A program made the translations under genes and the position numbers. The notes below the pieces were generated by a model. It saw nothing but the letters and a program-made list of their open reading frames with translations. It was not told the DNA's origin and made no database searches. This document shows, in pieces, positions 37,377 to 50,487 of a DNA stretch of 64,000 nucleotides (position 1 is the first letter of the stretch; each line of letters starts with the position of its first letter). The DNA comes from Cyprinodon diabolis. Lineage: Eukaryota; Chordata; Actinopteri; Cyprinodontiformes; Cyprinodontidae. The stretch spans positions 62,001 through 126,000 of the forward strand of contig JARPUW010000263.1 in NCBI GenBank assembly GCA_030533445.1. The letters run 5' to 3'.

Positions 37377-40034
37377 TGATCTTTTCTGGCAATCATCTAG
37401 AGCTGAAAACTAACAATATTAAGTAGATTTGAGCAGATGTTTTTGGTTTCAAGCTTCAAATCAGAAGGTTGAGGCCAAAACGCTCATTTCACAGTGAGAT
37501 AATGCCATTTTGGCCTCTGGAGTTGTAACAGACAAACCATTAATGATACAGCCATGATCTTTTCTGGCAATCATCTAGAGCTGAAAACTAACAATATAAA
37601 GTAGATTTGAGCAGATGTTTTTGGTTCCAAGCTTCAAATCTGAAGTGGAGGCCAAAACGCTCTTTTCACAGTGAGATAATGCCATTTTGGCCTCTGGAGT
37701 TGTAACAGACAAACCATTAATGATACAGCCATGATCTTTTCAGGCAATCATCTAGAGCTGAAAACTAACAATATAAAGTAGATTTGAGCAGATATTTTTG
37801 GTTCCAAGCTTCAAATCAGAAGTTGAGGCCAAAACGCTTTTTTCACAGTGAGATAATGCCATTTTGGCCTCTGGAGTTGTAACAGACAAACCATTAATGA
37901 TACAGCCATGATCTTTTCAGGCAATCATCTAGAGCTGAAAACTAAAAATATAAAGTAGATTTGAGCAGATGTTTTTGGTTCCAAGCTTCAAATCAGAAGT
38001 TGAGGCCAAAACGCTCTTTTCACAGTGAGATAATGCCATTTTGGCCTCTGGAGTTGTAACAGACAAACCATTAATGATACAGCCATGATCTTTTCTGGCA
38101 ATCATCTAGAGCTGAAAACTAACAATATAAAGTAGATTTGAGCAGATGTTTTTGGTTCCAAGCTTCAGATCAGAAGTTGAGGCCAAAACGCTCTTTTCAC
38201 AGTGAGATAATGCCATTTTGGCCTCTGGAGTTGTAACAGACAAACCATTAATGATACAGCCATGATCTTTTCTGGCAATCATCTAGAGCTGAAAACTAAC
38301 AATATAAAGTAGAATTGAGCAGATGTTTTTGGTTCCAAGCTTCAAATCAGAAGTTCAGGCCAAAACGCTCTTTTCACAGTGAGATAATGCCATTTTGGCC
38401 TCTGGAGTTGTAACAGACAAACCATTAATGATACAGCCATGATCTTTTCAGGCAATCATCTAGAGCTGAAAACTAACAATATAAAGTAGATTTGAGCAGA
38501 TGTTTTTGGTTCCAAGCTTCAAATCAGAAGTTGAGGCCAAAACGCTCTTTTCACAGTGAGACAATGCCATTTTGGCCTCTGGAGTTGTAACAGACAAACC
38601 ATTAATGATACAGCCATGATCTTTTCAGGCAATCATCTAGAGCTGAAAACTAACAATATAAAGTAGATTTGAGCAGATGTATTTGGTTCCAAGCTTCAAA
38701 TCAGAAGTTGAGGCCAAAACGCTCTTTTCACAGTGAGATAATGCCATTTTGGCCTCTGGAGTTGTAACAGACAAACCATTAATGATACAGCCATGATCTT
38801 TTCTGGCAATCATCTAGAGCTGAAAACTAACAATATAAAGTAGATTTGAGCAGATGTTTTTGGTTCCAAGCTTCAAATCAGAAGGTTGAGGCCAAAACGC
38901 TCTTTTCACAGTGAGATAATGCCATTTTGGCCTCTGGAGTTGTAACAGACAAACCATTAATGATACAGCCATGATCTTTTCTGGCAATCATCTAGAGCTG
39001 AAAACTAACAATATAAAGTAGAATTGAGCAGATGTTTTTGGTTCCAAGCTTCAAATCAGAAGTTGAGGCCAAAACGCTCTTTTCACAGTGAGATAATGCC
39101 ATTTTGGCCTCTGGAGTTGTAACAGACAAACCATTAATGATACAGCCATGATCTTTTCTGGCAATCATCTAGAGCTGAAAACTAACAATATAAAGTAGAT
39201 TTGAGCAGATGTTTTTGGTTCCAAGCTTCAAATCAGAAGTTGAGGCCAAAACGCTCTTTTCAAAGTGAGATAATGCCATTTTGGCCTCTGGAGTTGTAAC
39301 AGACAAACCATTAATGATACAGCCATGATCTTTTCTGGCAATCATCTAGAGCTGAAAACTAACAATATAAAGTAGATTTGAGCAGATGTTTTTGGTTCCA
39401 AGCTTCAAATCAGAAGGTTGAGGCCAAAACGCTCTTTTCACAGTGAGATAATGCCATTTTGGCCTCTGGAGTTGTAACAGACAAACCATTAATGATACAG
39501 CCATGATCTTTTCTGGCAATCATCTAGAGCTGAAAACTAACAATATAAAGTAGAATTGAGCAGATGTTTTTGGTTCCAAGCTTCAAATCAGAAGTTGAGG
39601 CCAAAACGCTCTTTTCACAGTGAGATAATGCCATTTTGGCCTCTGGAGTTGTAACAGACAAACCATTAATGATACAGCCATGATCTTTTCTGGCAATCAT
39701 CTAGAGCTGAAAACTAACAATATAAAGTAGATTTGAGCAGATGTTTTTGGTTCCAAGCTTCAAATCAGAAGTTGAGGCCAAAACGCTCTTTTCAAAGTGA
39801 GATAATGCCATTTTGGCCTCTGGAGTTGTAACAGACAAACCATTAATGATACAGCCATGATCTTTTCAGGCAATCATCTAGAGCTGAAAACTAACAATAT
39901 AAAGTAGATTTGAGCAGATGTTTTTGGTTCCAAGCTTCAAATCAGAAGTTGAGGCCAAAACGCTCTTTTCACAGTGAGATAATGCCATTTTGGCCTCTGG
40001 AGTTGTAACAGACAAACCATTAATGATACAGCCA
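37377..40034. repeat. Alpha HOR, expanded 15-mer, 2,658 bp
   Basis: Order A to K, then I, J, K again (39326-39857), then L. The repeated I-J-K triplet is 532 bp. It is the only visible change in composition relative to the 12-mer. E at 38086 has a private TTCAGATCAG. Confidence 0.9.
38794..39857. repeat. I-J-K triplet duplicated in tandem
   Basis: Two successive 532-bp triplets, 38794-39325 and 39326-39857. Each has +1 G with CTCTTTT (I), then TAGAATT (J), then TTTTCAAAG (K). This is an unequal exchange of one K-I junction within the alpha unit. Confidence 0.87.
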
Positions 40035-42160
40035 TGATCTTTTCTGGCAATCATCTAGAGCTGAAAACTAACAATATTAAGTAGATTTGAGCAGATGTTT
40101 TTGGTTTCAAGCTTCAAATCAGAAGGTTGAGGCCAAAACGCTCATTTCACAGTGAGATAATGCCATTTTGGCCTCTGGAGTTGTAACAGACAAACCATTA
40201 ATGATACAGCCATGATCTTTTCTGGCAATCATCTAGAGCTGAAAACTAACAATATAAAGTAGATTTGAGCAGATGTTTTTGGTTCCAAGCTTCAAATCTG
40301 AAGTGGAGGCCAAAACGCTCTTTTCACAGTGAGATAATGCCATTTTGGCCTCTGGAGTTGTAACAGACAAACCATTAATGATACAGCCATGATCTTTTCA
40401 GGCAATCATCTAGAGCTGAAAACTAACAATATAAAGTAGATTTGAGCAGATATTTTTGGTTCCAAGCTTCAAATCAGAAGTTGAGGCCAAAACGCTTTTT
40501 TCACAGTGAGATAATGCCATTTTGGCCTCTGGAGTTGTAACAGACAAACCATTAATGATACAGCCATGATCTTTTCAGGCAATCATCTAGAGCTGAAAAC
40601 TAAAAATATAAAGTAGATTTGAGCAGATGTTTTTGGTTCCAAGCTTCAAATCAGAAGTTGAGGCCAAAACGCTCTTTTCACAGTGAGATAATGCCATTTT
40701 GGCCTCTGGAGTTGTAACAGACAAACCATTAATGATACAGCCATGATCTTTTCTGGCAATCATCTAGAGCTGAAAACTAACAATATAAAGTAGATTTGAG
40801 CAGATGTTTTTGGTTCCAAGCTTCAAATCAGAAGTTGAGGCCAAAACGCTCTTTTCACAGTGAGATAATGCCATTTTGGCCTCTGGAGTTGTAACAGACA
40901 AACCATTAATGATACAGCCATGATCTTTTCTGGCAATCATCTAGAGCTGAAAACTAACAATATAAAGTAGAATTGAGCAGATGTTTTTGGTTCCAAGCTT
41001 CAAATCAGAAGTTCAGGCCAAAACGCTCTTTTCACAGTGAGATAATGCCATTTTGGCCTCTGGAGTTGTAACAGACAAACCATTAATGATACAGCCATGA
41101 TCTTTTCAGGCAATCATCTAGAGCTGAAAACTAACAATATAAAGTAGATTTGAGCAGATGTTTTTGGTTCCAAGCTTCAAATCAGAAGTTGAGGCCAAAA
41201 CGCTCTTTTCACAGTGAGACAATGCCATTTTGGCCTCTGGAGTTGTAACAGACAAACCATTAATGATACAGCCATGATCTTTTCAGGCAATCATCTAGAG
41301 CTGAAAACTAACAATATAAAGTAGATTTGAGCAGATGTATTTGGTTCCAAGCTTCAAATCAGAAGTTGAGGCCAAAACGCTCTTTTCACAGTGAGATAAT
41401 GCCATTTTGGCCTCTGGAGTTGTAACAGACAAACCATTAATGATACAGCCATGATCTTTTCTGGCAATCATCTAGAGCTGAAAACTAACAATATAAAGTA
41501 GATTTGAGCAGATGTTTTTGGTTCCAAGCTTCAAATCAGAAGGTTGAGGCCAAAACGCTCTTTTCACAGTGAGATAATGCCATTTTGGCCTCTGGAGTTG
41601 TAACAGACAAACCATTAATGATACAGCCATGATCTTTTCTGGCAATCATCTAGAGCTGAAAACTAACAATATAAAGTAGAATTGAGCAGATGTTTTTGGT
41701 TCCAAGCTTCAAATCAGAAGTTGAGGCCAAAACGCTCTTTTCACAGTGAGATAATGCCATTTTGGCCTCTGGAGTTGTAACAGACAAACCATTAATGATA
41801 CAGCCATGATCTTTTCTGGCAATCATCTAGAGCTGAAAACTAACAATATAAAGTAGATTTGAGCAGATGTTTTTGGTTCCAAGCTTCAAATCAGAAGTTG
41901 AGGCCAAAACGCTCTTTTCAAAGTGAGATAATGCCATTTTGGCCTCTGGAGTTGTAACAGACAAACCATTAATGATACAGCCATGATCTTTTCAGGCAAT
42001 CATCTAGAGCTGAAAACTAACAATATAAAGTAGATTTGAGCAGATGTTTTTGGTTCCAAGCTTCAAATTAGAAGTTGAGGCCAAAACGCTCTTTTCACAG
42101 TGAGATAATGCCATTTTGGCCTCTGGAGTTGTAACAGACAAACCATTAATGATACAGCCA
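40035..42160. repeat. Alpha HOR, canonical 12-mer, 2,126 bp
   Basis: Order A to L with the same tags as 35251-37376, including AATCTGAAG in B (40213), GAGACAATG in G (41098), GTATTTGG in H (41275), TTTTCAAAG in K (41807) and AAATTAGAAG in L (41984). Confidence 0.9.
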
Positions 42161-45100
42161 TGATCTTTTCTGGCAATCATCTAGAGCTGAAAACTAACAA
42201 TATTAAGTAGATTTGAGCAGATGTTTTTGGTTTCAAGCTTCAAATCAGAAGGTTGAGGCCAAAACGCTCATTTCACAGTGAGATAATGCCATTTTGGCCT
42301 CTGGAGTTGTAACAGACAAACCATTAATGATACAGCCATGATCTTTTCTGGCAATCATCTAGAGCTGAAAACTAACAATATAAAGTAGATTTGAGCAGAT
42401 GTTTTTGGTTCCAAGCTTCAAATCTGAAGTGGAGGCCAAAACGCTCTTTTCACAGTGAGATAATGCCATTTTGGCCTCTGGAGTTGTAACAGACAAACCA
42501 TTAATGATACAGCCATGATCTTTTCAGGCAATCATCTAGAGCTGAAAACTAACAATATAAAGTAGATTTGAGCAGATATTTTTGGTTCCAAGCTTCAAAT
42601 CAGAAGTTGAGGCCAAAACGCTTTTTTCACAGTGAGATAATGCCATTTTGGCCTCTGGAGTTGTAACAGACAAACCATTAATGATACAGCCATGATCTTT
42701 TCAGGCAATCATCTAGAGCTGAAAACTAAAAATATAAAGTAGATTTGAGCAGATGTTTTTGGTTCCAAGCTTCAAATCAGAAGTTGAGGCCAAAACGCTC
42801 TTTTCACAGTGAGATAATGCCATTTTGGCCTCTGGAGTTGTAACAGACAAACCATTAATGATACAGCCATGATCTTTTCTGGCAATCATCTAGAGCTGAA
42901 AACTAACAATATAAAGTAGATTTGAGCAGATGTTTTTGGTTCCAAGCTTCAAATCAGAAGTTGAGGCCAAAACGCTCTTTTCACAGTGAGATAATGCCAT
43001 TTTGGCCTCTGGAGTTGTAACAGACAAACCATTAATGATACAGCCATGATCTTTTCTGGCAATCATCTAGAGCTGAAAACTAACAATATAAAGTAGAATT
43101 GAGCAGATGTTTTTGGTTCCAAGCTTCAAATCAGAAGTTCAGGCCAAAACGCTCTTTTCACAGTGAGATAATGCCATTTTGGCCTCTGGAGTTGTAACAG
43201 ACAAACCATTAATGATACAGCCATGATCTTTTCAGGCAATCATCTAGAGCTGAAAACTAACAATATAAAGTAGATTTGAGCAGATGTTTTTGGTTCCAAG
43301 CTTCAAATCAGAAGTTGAGGCCAAAACGCTCTTTTCACAGTGAGACAATGCCATTTTGGCCTCTGGAGTTGTAACAGACAAACCATTAATGATACAGCCA
43401 TGATCTTTTCAGGCAATCATCTAGAGCTGAAAACTAACAATATAAAGTAGATTTGAGCAGATGTATTTGGTTCCAAGCTTCAAATCAGAAGTTGAGGCCA
43501 AAACGCTCTTTTCACAGTGAGATAATGCCATTTTGGCCTCTGGAGTTGTAACAGACAAACCATTAATGATACAGCCATGATCTTTTCTGGCAATCATCTA
43601 GAGCTGAAAACTAACAATATAAAGTAGATTTGAGCAGATGTTTTTGGTTCCAAGCTTCAAATCAGAAGGTTGAGGCCAAAACGCTCTTTTCACAGTGAGA
43701 TAATGCCATTTTGGCCTCTGGAGTTGTAACAGACAAACCATTAATGATACAGCCATGATCTTTTCTGGCAATCATCTAGAGCTGAAAACTAACAATATAA
43801 AGTAGAATTGAGCAGATGTTTTTGGTTCCAAGCTTCAAATCAGAAGTTGAGGCCAAAACGCTCTTTTCACAGTGAGATAATGCCATTTTGGCCTCTGGAG
43901 TTGTAACAGACAAACCATTAATGATACAGCCATGATCTTTTCTGGCAATCATCTAGAGCTGAAAACTAACAATATAAAGTAGATTTGAGCAGATGTTTTT
44001 GGTTCCAAGCTTCAAATCAGAAGTTGAGGCCAAAACGCTCTTTTCAAAGTGAGATAATGCCATTTTGGCCTCTGGAGTTGTAACAGACAAACCATTAATG
44101 ATACAGCCATGATCTTTTCAGGCAATCATCTAGAGCTGAAAACTAACAATATAAAGTAGATTTGAGCAGATGTTTTTGGTTCCAAGCTTCAAATTAGAAG
44201 TTGAGGCCAAAACGCTCTTTTCACAGTGAGACAATGCCATTTTGGCCTCTGGAGTTGTAACAGACAAACCATTAATGATACAGCCATGATCTTTTCAGGC
44301 AATCATCTAGAGATGAAAACTAACAATATAAAGTAGATTTGAGCAGATGTATTTGGTTCCAAGCTTCAAATCAGAAGTTGAGGCCAAAACGCTCTTTTCA
44401 CAGTGAGATAATGCCATTTTGGCCTCTGGAGTTGTAACAGACAAACCATTAATGATACAGCCATGATCTTTTCTGGCAATCATCTAGAGCTGAAAACTAA
44501 CAATATAAAGTAGATTTGAGCAGATGTTTTTGGTTCCAAGCTTCAAATCAGAAGGTTGAGGCCAAAACGCTCTTTTCACAGTGAGATAATGCCATTTTGG
44601 CCTCTGGAGTTGTAACAGACAAACCATTAATGATACAGCCATGATCTTTTCTGGCAATCATCTAGAGCTGAAAACTAACAATATAAAGTAGAATTGAGCA
44701 GATGTTTTTGGTTCCAAGCTTCAAATCAGAAGTTGAGGCCAAAACGCTCTTTTCACAGTGAGATAATGCCATTTTGGCCTCTGGAGTTGTAACAGACAAA
44801 CCATTAATGATACAGCCATGATCTTTTCTGGCAATCATCTAGAGCTGAAAACTAACAATATAAAGTAGATTTGAGCAGATGTTTTTGGTTCCAAGCTTCA
44901 AATCAGAAGTTGAGGCCAAAACGCTCTTTTCAAAGTGAGATAATGCCATTTTGGCCTCTGGAGTTGTAACAGACAAACCATTAATGATACAGCCATGATC
45001 TTTTCAGGCAATCATCTAGAGCTGAAAACTAACAATATAAAGTAGATTTGAGCAGATGTTTTTGGTTCCAAGCTTCAAATCAGAAGTTGAGGCCAAAACG

Positions 45101-45349
45101 CTCTTTTCACAGTGAGATAATGCCATTTTGGCCTCTGGAGTTGTAACAGACAAACCATTAATGATACAGCCATGATCTTTTCAGGCAATCATCTAGAGCT
45201 GAAAACTAACAATATAAAGTAGATTTGAGCAGATTTTTTTGGTTCCAAGCTTCAAATCAGAAGTTGAGGCCAAAACGCTCTTTTCACAGTGAGATAATGC
45301 CATTTTGGCCTCTGGAGTTGTAACAGACAAACCATTAATGATACAGCCA
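42161..45349. repeat. Alpha HOR, expanded 18-mer, 3,189 bp
   Basis: Order A to K, an L/G hybrid (44110), H with AGATGAAAAC (44287), I, J, K, L, Q. The extra monomers follow from joining L to G in a neighbouring copy. A matching 18-mer starts at 47299. Confidence 0.88.
44110..44286. repeat. L/G hybrid monomer (crossover scar)
   Basis: The left half carries AAATTAGAAG (T at 44195), the tag of alpha L monomers. The right half carries GAGACAATG (C at 44232), the tag of G. The monomer sits between K and H, which fits an L-to-G exchange within the 44195-44232 interval. This adds monomers to the unit and explains the 18-mer. Confidence 0.75.
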
Positions 45350-47298
45350 TGATCTTTTCTGGCAATCATCTAGAGCTGAAAACTAACAATATTAAGTAGA
45401 TTTGAGCAGATGTTTTTCGTTTCAAGCTTCAAATCAGAAGGTTGAGGCCAAAACGCTCATTTCACAGTGAGATAATGCCATTTTGGCCTCTGGAGTTGTA
45501 ACAGACAAACCATTAATGATACAGCCATGATCTTTTCTGGCAATCATCTAGAGCTGAAAACTAACAATATAAAGTAGATTTGAGCAGATGTATTTGGTTC
45601 CAAGCTTCAAATCAGAAGTGGAGGCCAAAACGCTCTTTTCACAGTGAGATAATGCCATTTTGGCCTCTGGAGTTGTAACAGACAAACCATTAATGATACA
45701 GCCATGATCTTTTCAGGCAATCATCTAGAGCTGAAAACTAACAATATAAAGTAGATTTGAGCAGATATTTTTGGTTCCAAGCTTCAAATCAGAAGTTGAG
45801 GCCAAAACGCTTTTTTCACAGTGAGATAATGCCATTTTGGCCACTGGAGTTGTAACAGACAAACCATTAATGATACAGCCATGATCTTTTCAGGCAATCA
45901 TCTAGAGCTGAAAACTAAAAATATAAAGTAGATTTGAGCAGATGTTTTTGGTTCCAAGCTTCAAATCAGAAGTTGAGGCCAAAACGCTCTTTTCACAGTG
46001 AGATAATGCCATTTTGGCCTCTGGAGTTGTAACAGACAAACCATTAATGATACAGCCATGATCTTTTCTGGCAATCATCTAGAGCTGAAAACTAACAATA
46101 TAAAGTAGATTTGAGCAGATGTTTTTGGTTCCAAGCTTCAAATCAGAAGTTGAGGCCAAAACGCTCTTTTCACAGTGAGATAATGCCATTTTGGCCTCTG
46201 GAGTTGTAACAGACAAACCATTAATGATACAGCCATGATCTTTTCTGGCAATCATCTAGAGCTGAAAACTAAAAATATAAAGTAGATTTGAGCAGATGTT
46301 TTTGGTTCCAAGCTTCAAATCAGAAGTTGAGGCCAAAACGCTCTTTTCACAGTGAGACAATGCCATTTTGGCCTCTGGAGTTGTAACAGACAAACCATTA
46401 ATGATACAGCCATGATCTTTTCAGGCAATCATCTAGAGCTGAAAACTAACAATATAAAGTAGATTTGAGCAGATGTATTTGGTTCCAAGCTTCAAATCAG
46501 AAGTTGAGGCCAAAACGCTCTTTTCACAGTGAGATAATGCCATTTTGGCCTCTGGAGTTGTAACAGACAAACCATTAATGATACAGCCATGATCTTTTCT
46601 GGCAATCATCTAGAGCTGAAAACTAACAATATAAAGTAGATTTGAGCAGATGTTTTTGGTTCCAAGCTTCAAATCAGAAGGTTGAGGCCAAAACGCTCTT
46701 TTCACAGTGAGATAATGCCATTTTGGCCTCTGGAGTTGTAACAGACAAACCATTAATGATACAGCCATGATCTTTTCTGGCAATCATCTAGAGCTGAAAA
46801 CTAACAATATAAAGTAGAATTGAGCAGATGTTTTTGGTTCCAAGCTTCAAATCAGAAGTTGAGGCCAAAACGCTCTTTTCACAGTGAGATAATGCCATTT
46901 TGGCCTCTGGAGTTGTAACAGACAAACCATTAATGATACAGCCATGATCTTTTCTGGCAATCATCTAGAGCTGAAAACTAACAATATAAAGTAGATTTGA
47001 GCAGATGTTTTTGGTTCCAAGCTTCAAATCAGAAGTTGAGGCCAAAACGCTCTTTTCAAAGTGAGATAATGCCATTTTGGCCTCTGGAGTTGTAACAGAC
47101 AAACCATTAATGATACAGCCATGATCTTTTCAGGCAATCATCTAGAGCTGAAAACTAACAATATAAAGTAGATTTGAGCAGATGTTTTTGGTTCCAAGCT
47201 TCAAATCAGAAGTTGAGGCCAAAACGCTCTTTTCACAGTGAGATAATGCCATTTTGGCCTCTGGAGTTGTAACAGACAAACCATTAATGATACAGCCA
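45350..47298. repeat. Alpha HOR, contracted 11-mer, 1,949 bp
   Basis: Order A (TTTTTCGTTTC), B (GTATTTGG), C (GGCCACTGG), D, E, an F/G hybrid (46236), H, I, J, K, L. The A tag belongs to the beta HOR, while the B and C tags match the alpha unit at 31530. The unit is therefore a mosaic of both lineages. Confidence 0.85.
46236..46412. repeat. F/G hybrid monomer (crossover scar)
   Basis: Begins CTGG like F but then has AAAAAT, TAGATTT and GAGACAATG like the D/G mosaic at 32593. It replaces the usual F-G pair, shortening the unit from 12 to 11 monomers. The exchange lies between monomer positions 11 and 37 (about 46246-46272). Confidence 0.72.
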
Positions 47299-50200
47299 TG
47301 ATCTTTTCTGGCAATCATCTAGAGCTGAAAACTAACAATATTAAGTAGATTTGAGCAGATGTTTTTGGTTTCAAGCTTCAAATCAGAAGGTTGAGGCCAA
47401 AACGCTCATTTCACAGTGAGATAATGCCATTTTGGCCTCTGGAGTTGTAACAGACAAACCATTAATGATACAGCCATGATCTTTTCTGGCAATCATCTAG
47501 AGCTGAAAACTAACAATATAAAGTAGATTTGAGCAGATGTTTTTGGTTCCAAGCTTCAAATCTGAAGTGGAGGCCAAAACGCTCTTTTCACAGTGAGATA
47601 ATGCCATTTTGGCCTCTGGAGTTGTAACAGACAAACCATTAATGATACAGCCATGATCTTTTCAGGCAATCATCTAGAGCTGAAAACTAACAATATAAAG
47701 TAGATTTGAGCAGATATTTTTGGTTCCAAGCTTCAAATCAGAAGTTGAGGCCAAAACGCTTTTTTCACAGTGAGATAATGCCATTTTGGCCTCTGGAGTT
47801 GTAACAGACAAACCATTAATGATACAGCCATGATCTTTTCAGGCAATCATCTAGAGCTGAAAACTAAAAATATAAAGTAGATTTGAGCAGATGTTTTTGG
47901 TTCCAAGCTTCAAATCAGAAGTTGAGGCCAAAACGCTCTTTTCACAGTGAGATAATGCCATTTTGGCCTCTGGAGTTGTAACAGACAAACCATTAATGAT
48001 ACAGCCATGATCTTTTCTGGCAATCATCTAGAGCTGAAAACTAACAATATAAAGTAGATTTGAGCAGATGTTTTTGGTTCCAAGCTTCAAATCAGAAGTT
48101 GAGGCCAAAACGCTCTTTTCACAGTGAGATAATGCCATTTTGGCCTCTGGAGTTGTAACAGACAAACCATTAATGATACAGCCATGATCTTTTCTGGCAA
48201 TCATCCAGAGCTGAAAACTAACAATATAAAGTAGAATTGAGCAGATGTTTTTGGTTCCAAGCTTCAAATCAGAAGTTCAGGCCAAAACGCTCTTTTCACA
48301 GTGAGATAATGCCATTTTGGCCTCTGGAGTTGTAACAGACAAACCATTAATGATACAGCCATGATCTTTTCAGGCAATCATCTAGAGCTGAAAACTAACA
48401 ATATAAAGTAGATTTGAGCAGATGTTTTTGGTTCCAAGCTTCAAATCAGAAGTTGAGGCCAAAACGCTCTTTTCACAGTGAGACAATGCCATTTTGGCCT
48501 CTGGAGTTGTAACAGACAAACCATTAATGATACAGCCATGATCTTTTCAGGCAATCATCTAGAGCTGAAAACTAACAATATAAAGTAGATTTGAGCAGAT
48601 GTATTTGGTTCCAAGCTTCAAATCAGAAGTTGAGGCCAAAACGCTCTTTTCACAGTGAGATAATGCCATTTTGGCCTCTGGAGTTGTAACAGACAAACCA
48701 TTAATGATACAGCCATGATCTTTTCTGGCAATCATCTAGAGCTGAAAACTAACAATATAAAGTAGATTTGAGCAGATGTTTTTGGTTCCAAGCTTCAAAT
48801 CAGAAGGTTGAGGCCAAAACGCTCTTTTCACAGTGAGATAATGCCATTTTGGCCTCTGGAGTTGTAACAGACAAACCATTAATGATACAGCCATGATCTT
48901 TTCTGGCAATCATCTAGAGCTGAAAACTAACAATATAAAGTAGAATTGAGCAGATGTTTTTGGTTCCAAGCTTCAAATCAGAAGTTGAGGCCAAAACGCT
49001 CTTTTCACAGTGAGATAATGCCATTTTGGCCTCTGGAGTTGTAACAGACAAACCATTAATGATACAGCCATGATCTTTTCTGGCAATCATCTAGAGCTGA
49101 AAACTAACAATATAAAGTAGATTTGAGCAGATGTTTTTGGTTCCAAGCTTCAAATCAGAAGTTGAGGCCAAAACGCTCTTTTCAAAGTGAGATAATGCCA
49201 TTTTGGCCTCTGGAGTTGTAACAGACAAACCATTAATGATACAGCCATGATCTTTTCAGGCAATCATCTAGAGCTGAAAACTAACAATATAAAGTAGATT
49301 TGAGCAGATGTTTTTGGTTCCAAGCTTCAAATCAGAAGTTGAGGCCAAAACGCTCTTTTCACAGTGAGACAATGCCATTTTGGCCTCTGGAGTTGTAACA
49401 GACAAACCATTAATGATACAGCCATGATCTTTTCAGGCAATCATCTAGAGATGAAAACTAACAATATAAAGTAGATTTGAGCAGATGTATTTGGTTCCAA
49501 GCTTCAAATCAGAAGTTGAGGCCAAAACGCTCTTTTCACAGTGAGATAATGCCATTTTGGCCTCTGGAGTTGTAACAGACAAACCATTAATGATACAGCC
49601 ATGATCTTTTCTGGCAATCATCTAGAGCTGAAAACTAACAATATAAAGTAGATTTGAGCAGATGTTTTTGGTTCCAAGCTTCAAATCAGAAGGTTGAGGC
49701 CAAAACGCTCTTTTCACAGTGAGATAATGCCATTTTGGCCTCTGGAGTTGTAACAGACAAACCATTAATGATACAGCCATGATCTTTTCTGGCAATCATC
49801 TAGAGCTGAAAACTAACAATATAAAGTAGAATTGAGCAGATGTTTTTGGTTCCAAGCTTCAAATCAGAAGTTGAGGCCAAAACGCTCTTTTCACAGTGAG
49901 ATAATGCCATTTTGGCCTCTGGAGTTGTAACAGACAAACCATTAATGATACAGCCATGATCTTTTCTGGCAATCATCTAGAGCTGAAAACTAACAATATA
50001 AAGTAGATTTGAGCAGATGTTTTTGGTTCCAAGCTTCAAATCAGAAGTTGAGGCCAAAACGCTCTTTTCAAAGTGAGATAATGCCATTTTGGCCTCTGGA
50101 GTTGTAACAGACAAACCATTAATGATACAGCCATGATCTTTTCAGGCAATCATCTAGAGCTGAAAACTAACAATATAAAGTAGATTTGAGCAGATGTTTT

Positions 50201-50487
50201 TGGTTCCAAGCTTCAAATCAGAAGTTGAGGCCAAAACGCTCTTTTCACAGTGAGATAATGCCATTTTGGCCTCTGGAGTTGTAACAGACAAACCATTAAT
50301 GATACAGCCATGATCTTTTCAGGCAATCATCTAGAGCTGAAAACTAACAATATAAAGTAGATTTGAGCAGATTTTTTTGGTTCCAAGCTTCAAATCAGAA
50401 GTTGAGGCCAAAACGCTCTTTTCACAGTGAGATAATGCCATTTTGGCCTCTGGAGTTGTAACAGACAAACCATTAATGATACAGCCA
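47299..50487. repeat. Alpha HOR, expanded 18-mer, 3,189 bp, second copy
   Basis: Same order and length as 42161-45349, with H tagged AGATGAAAAC (49425) and ending in Q (50311). Differences: the monomer at 49248 has AAATCAGAAG rather than AAATTAGAAG, and F at 48185 has the private CCAGAG (T to C at 48206). The two 18-mers lie 5,138 bp apart, with the 11-mer between them, so 18+11 forms a 29-monomer super-unit. Confidence 0.88.

Noticed and set aside
48028..48267. 79-codon open frame on the minus strand
   Set aside because: It starts at TTG, not ATG, and reads twice through the same satellite. It exists only because T to C at 48206 turns the TAG stop that this frame meets in ordinary monomers into TGG. 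177 is 59 codons, so the frame repeats. No domain, and not a gene.
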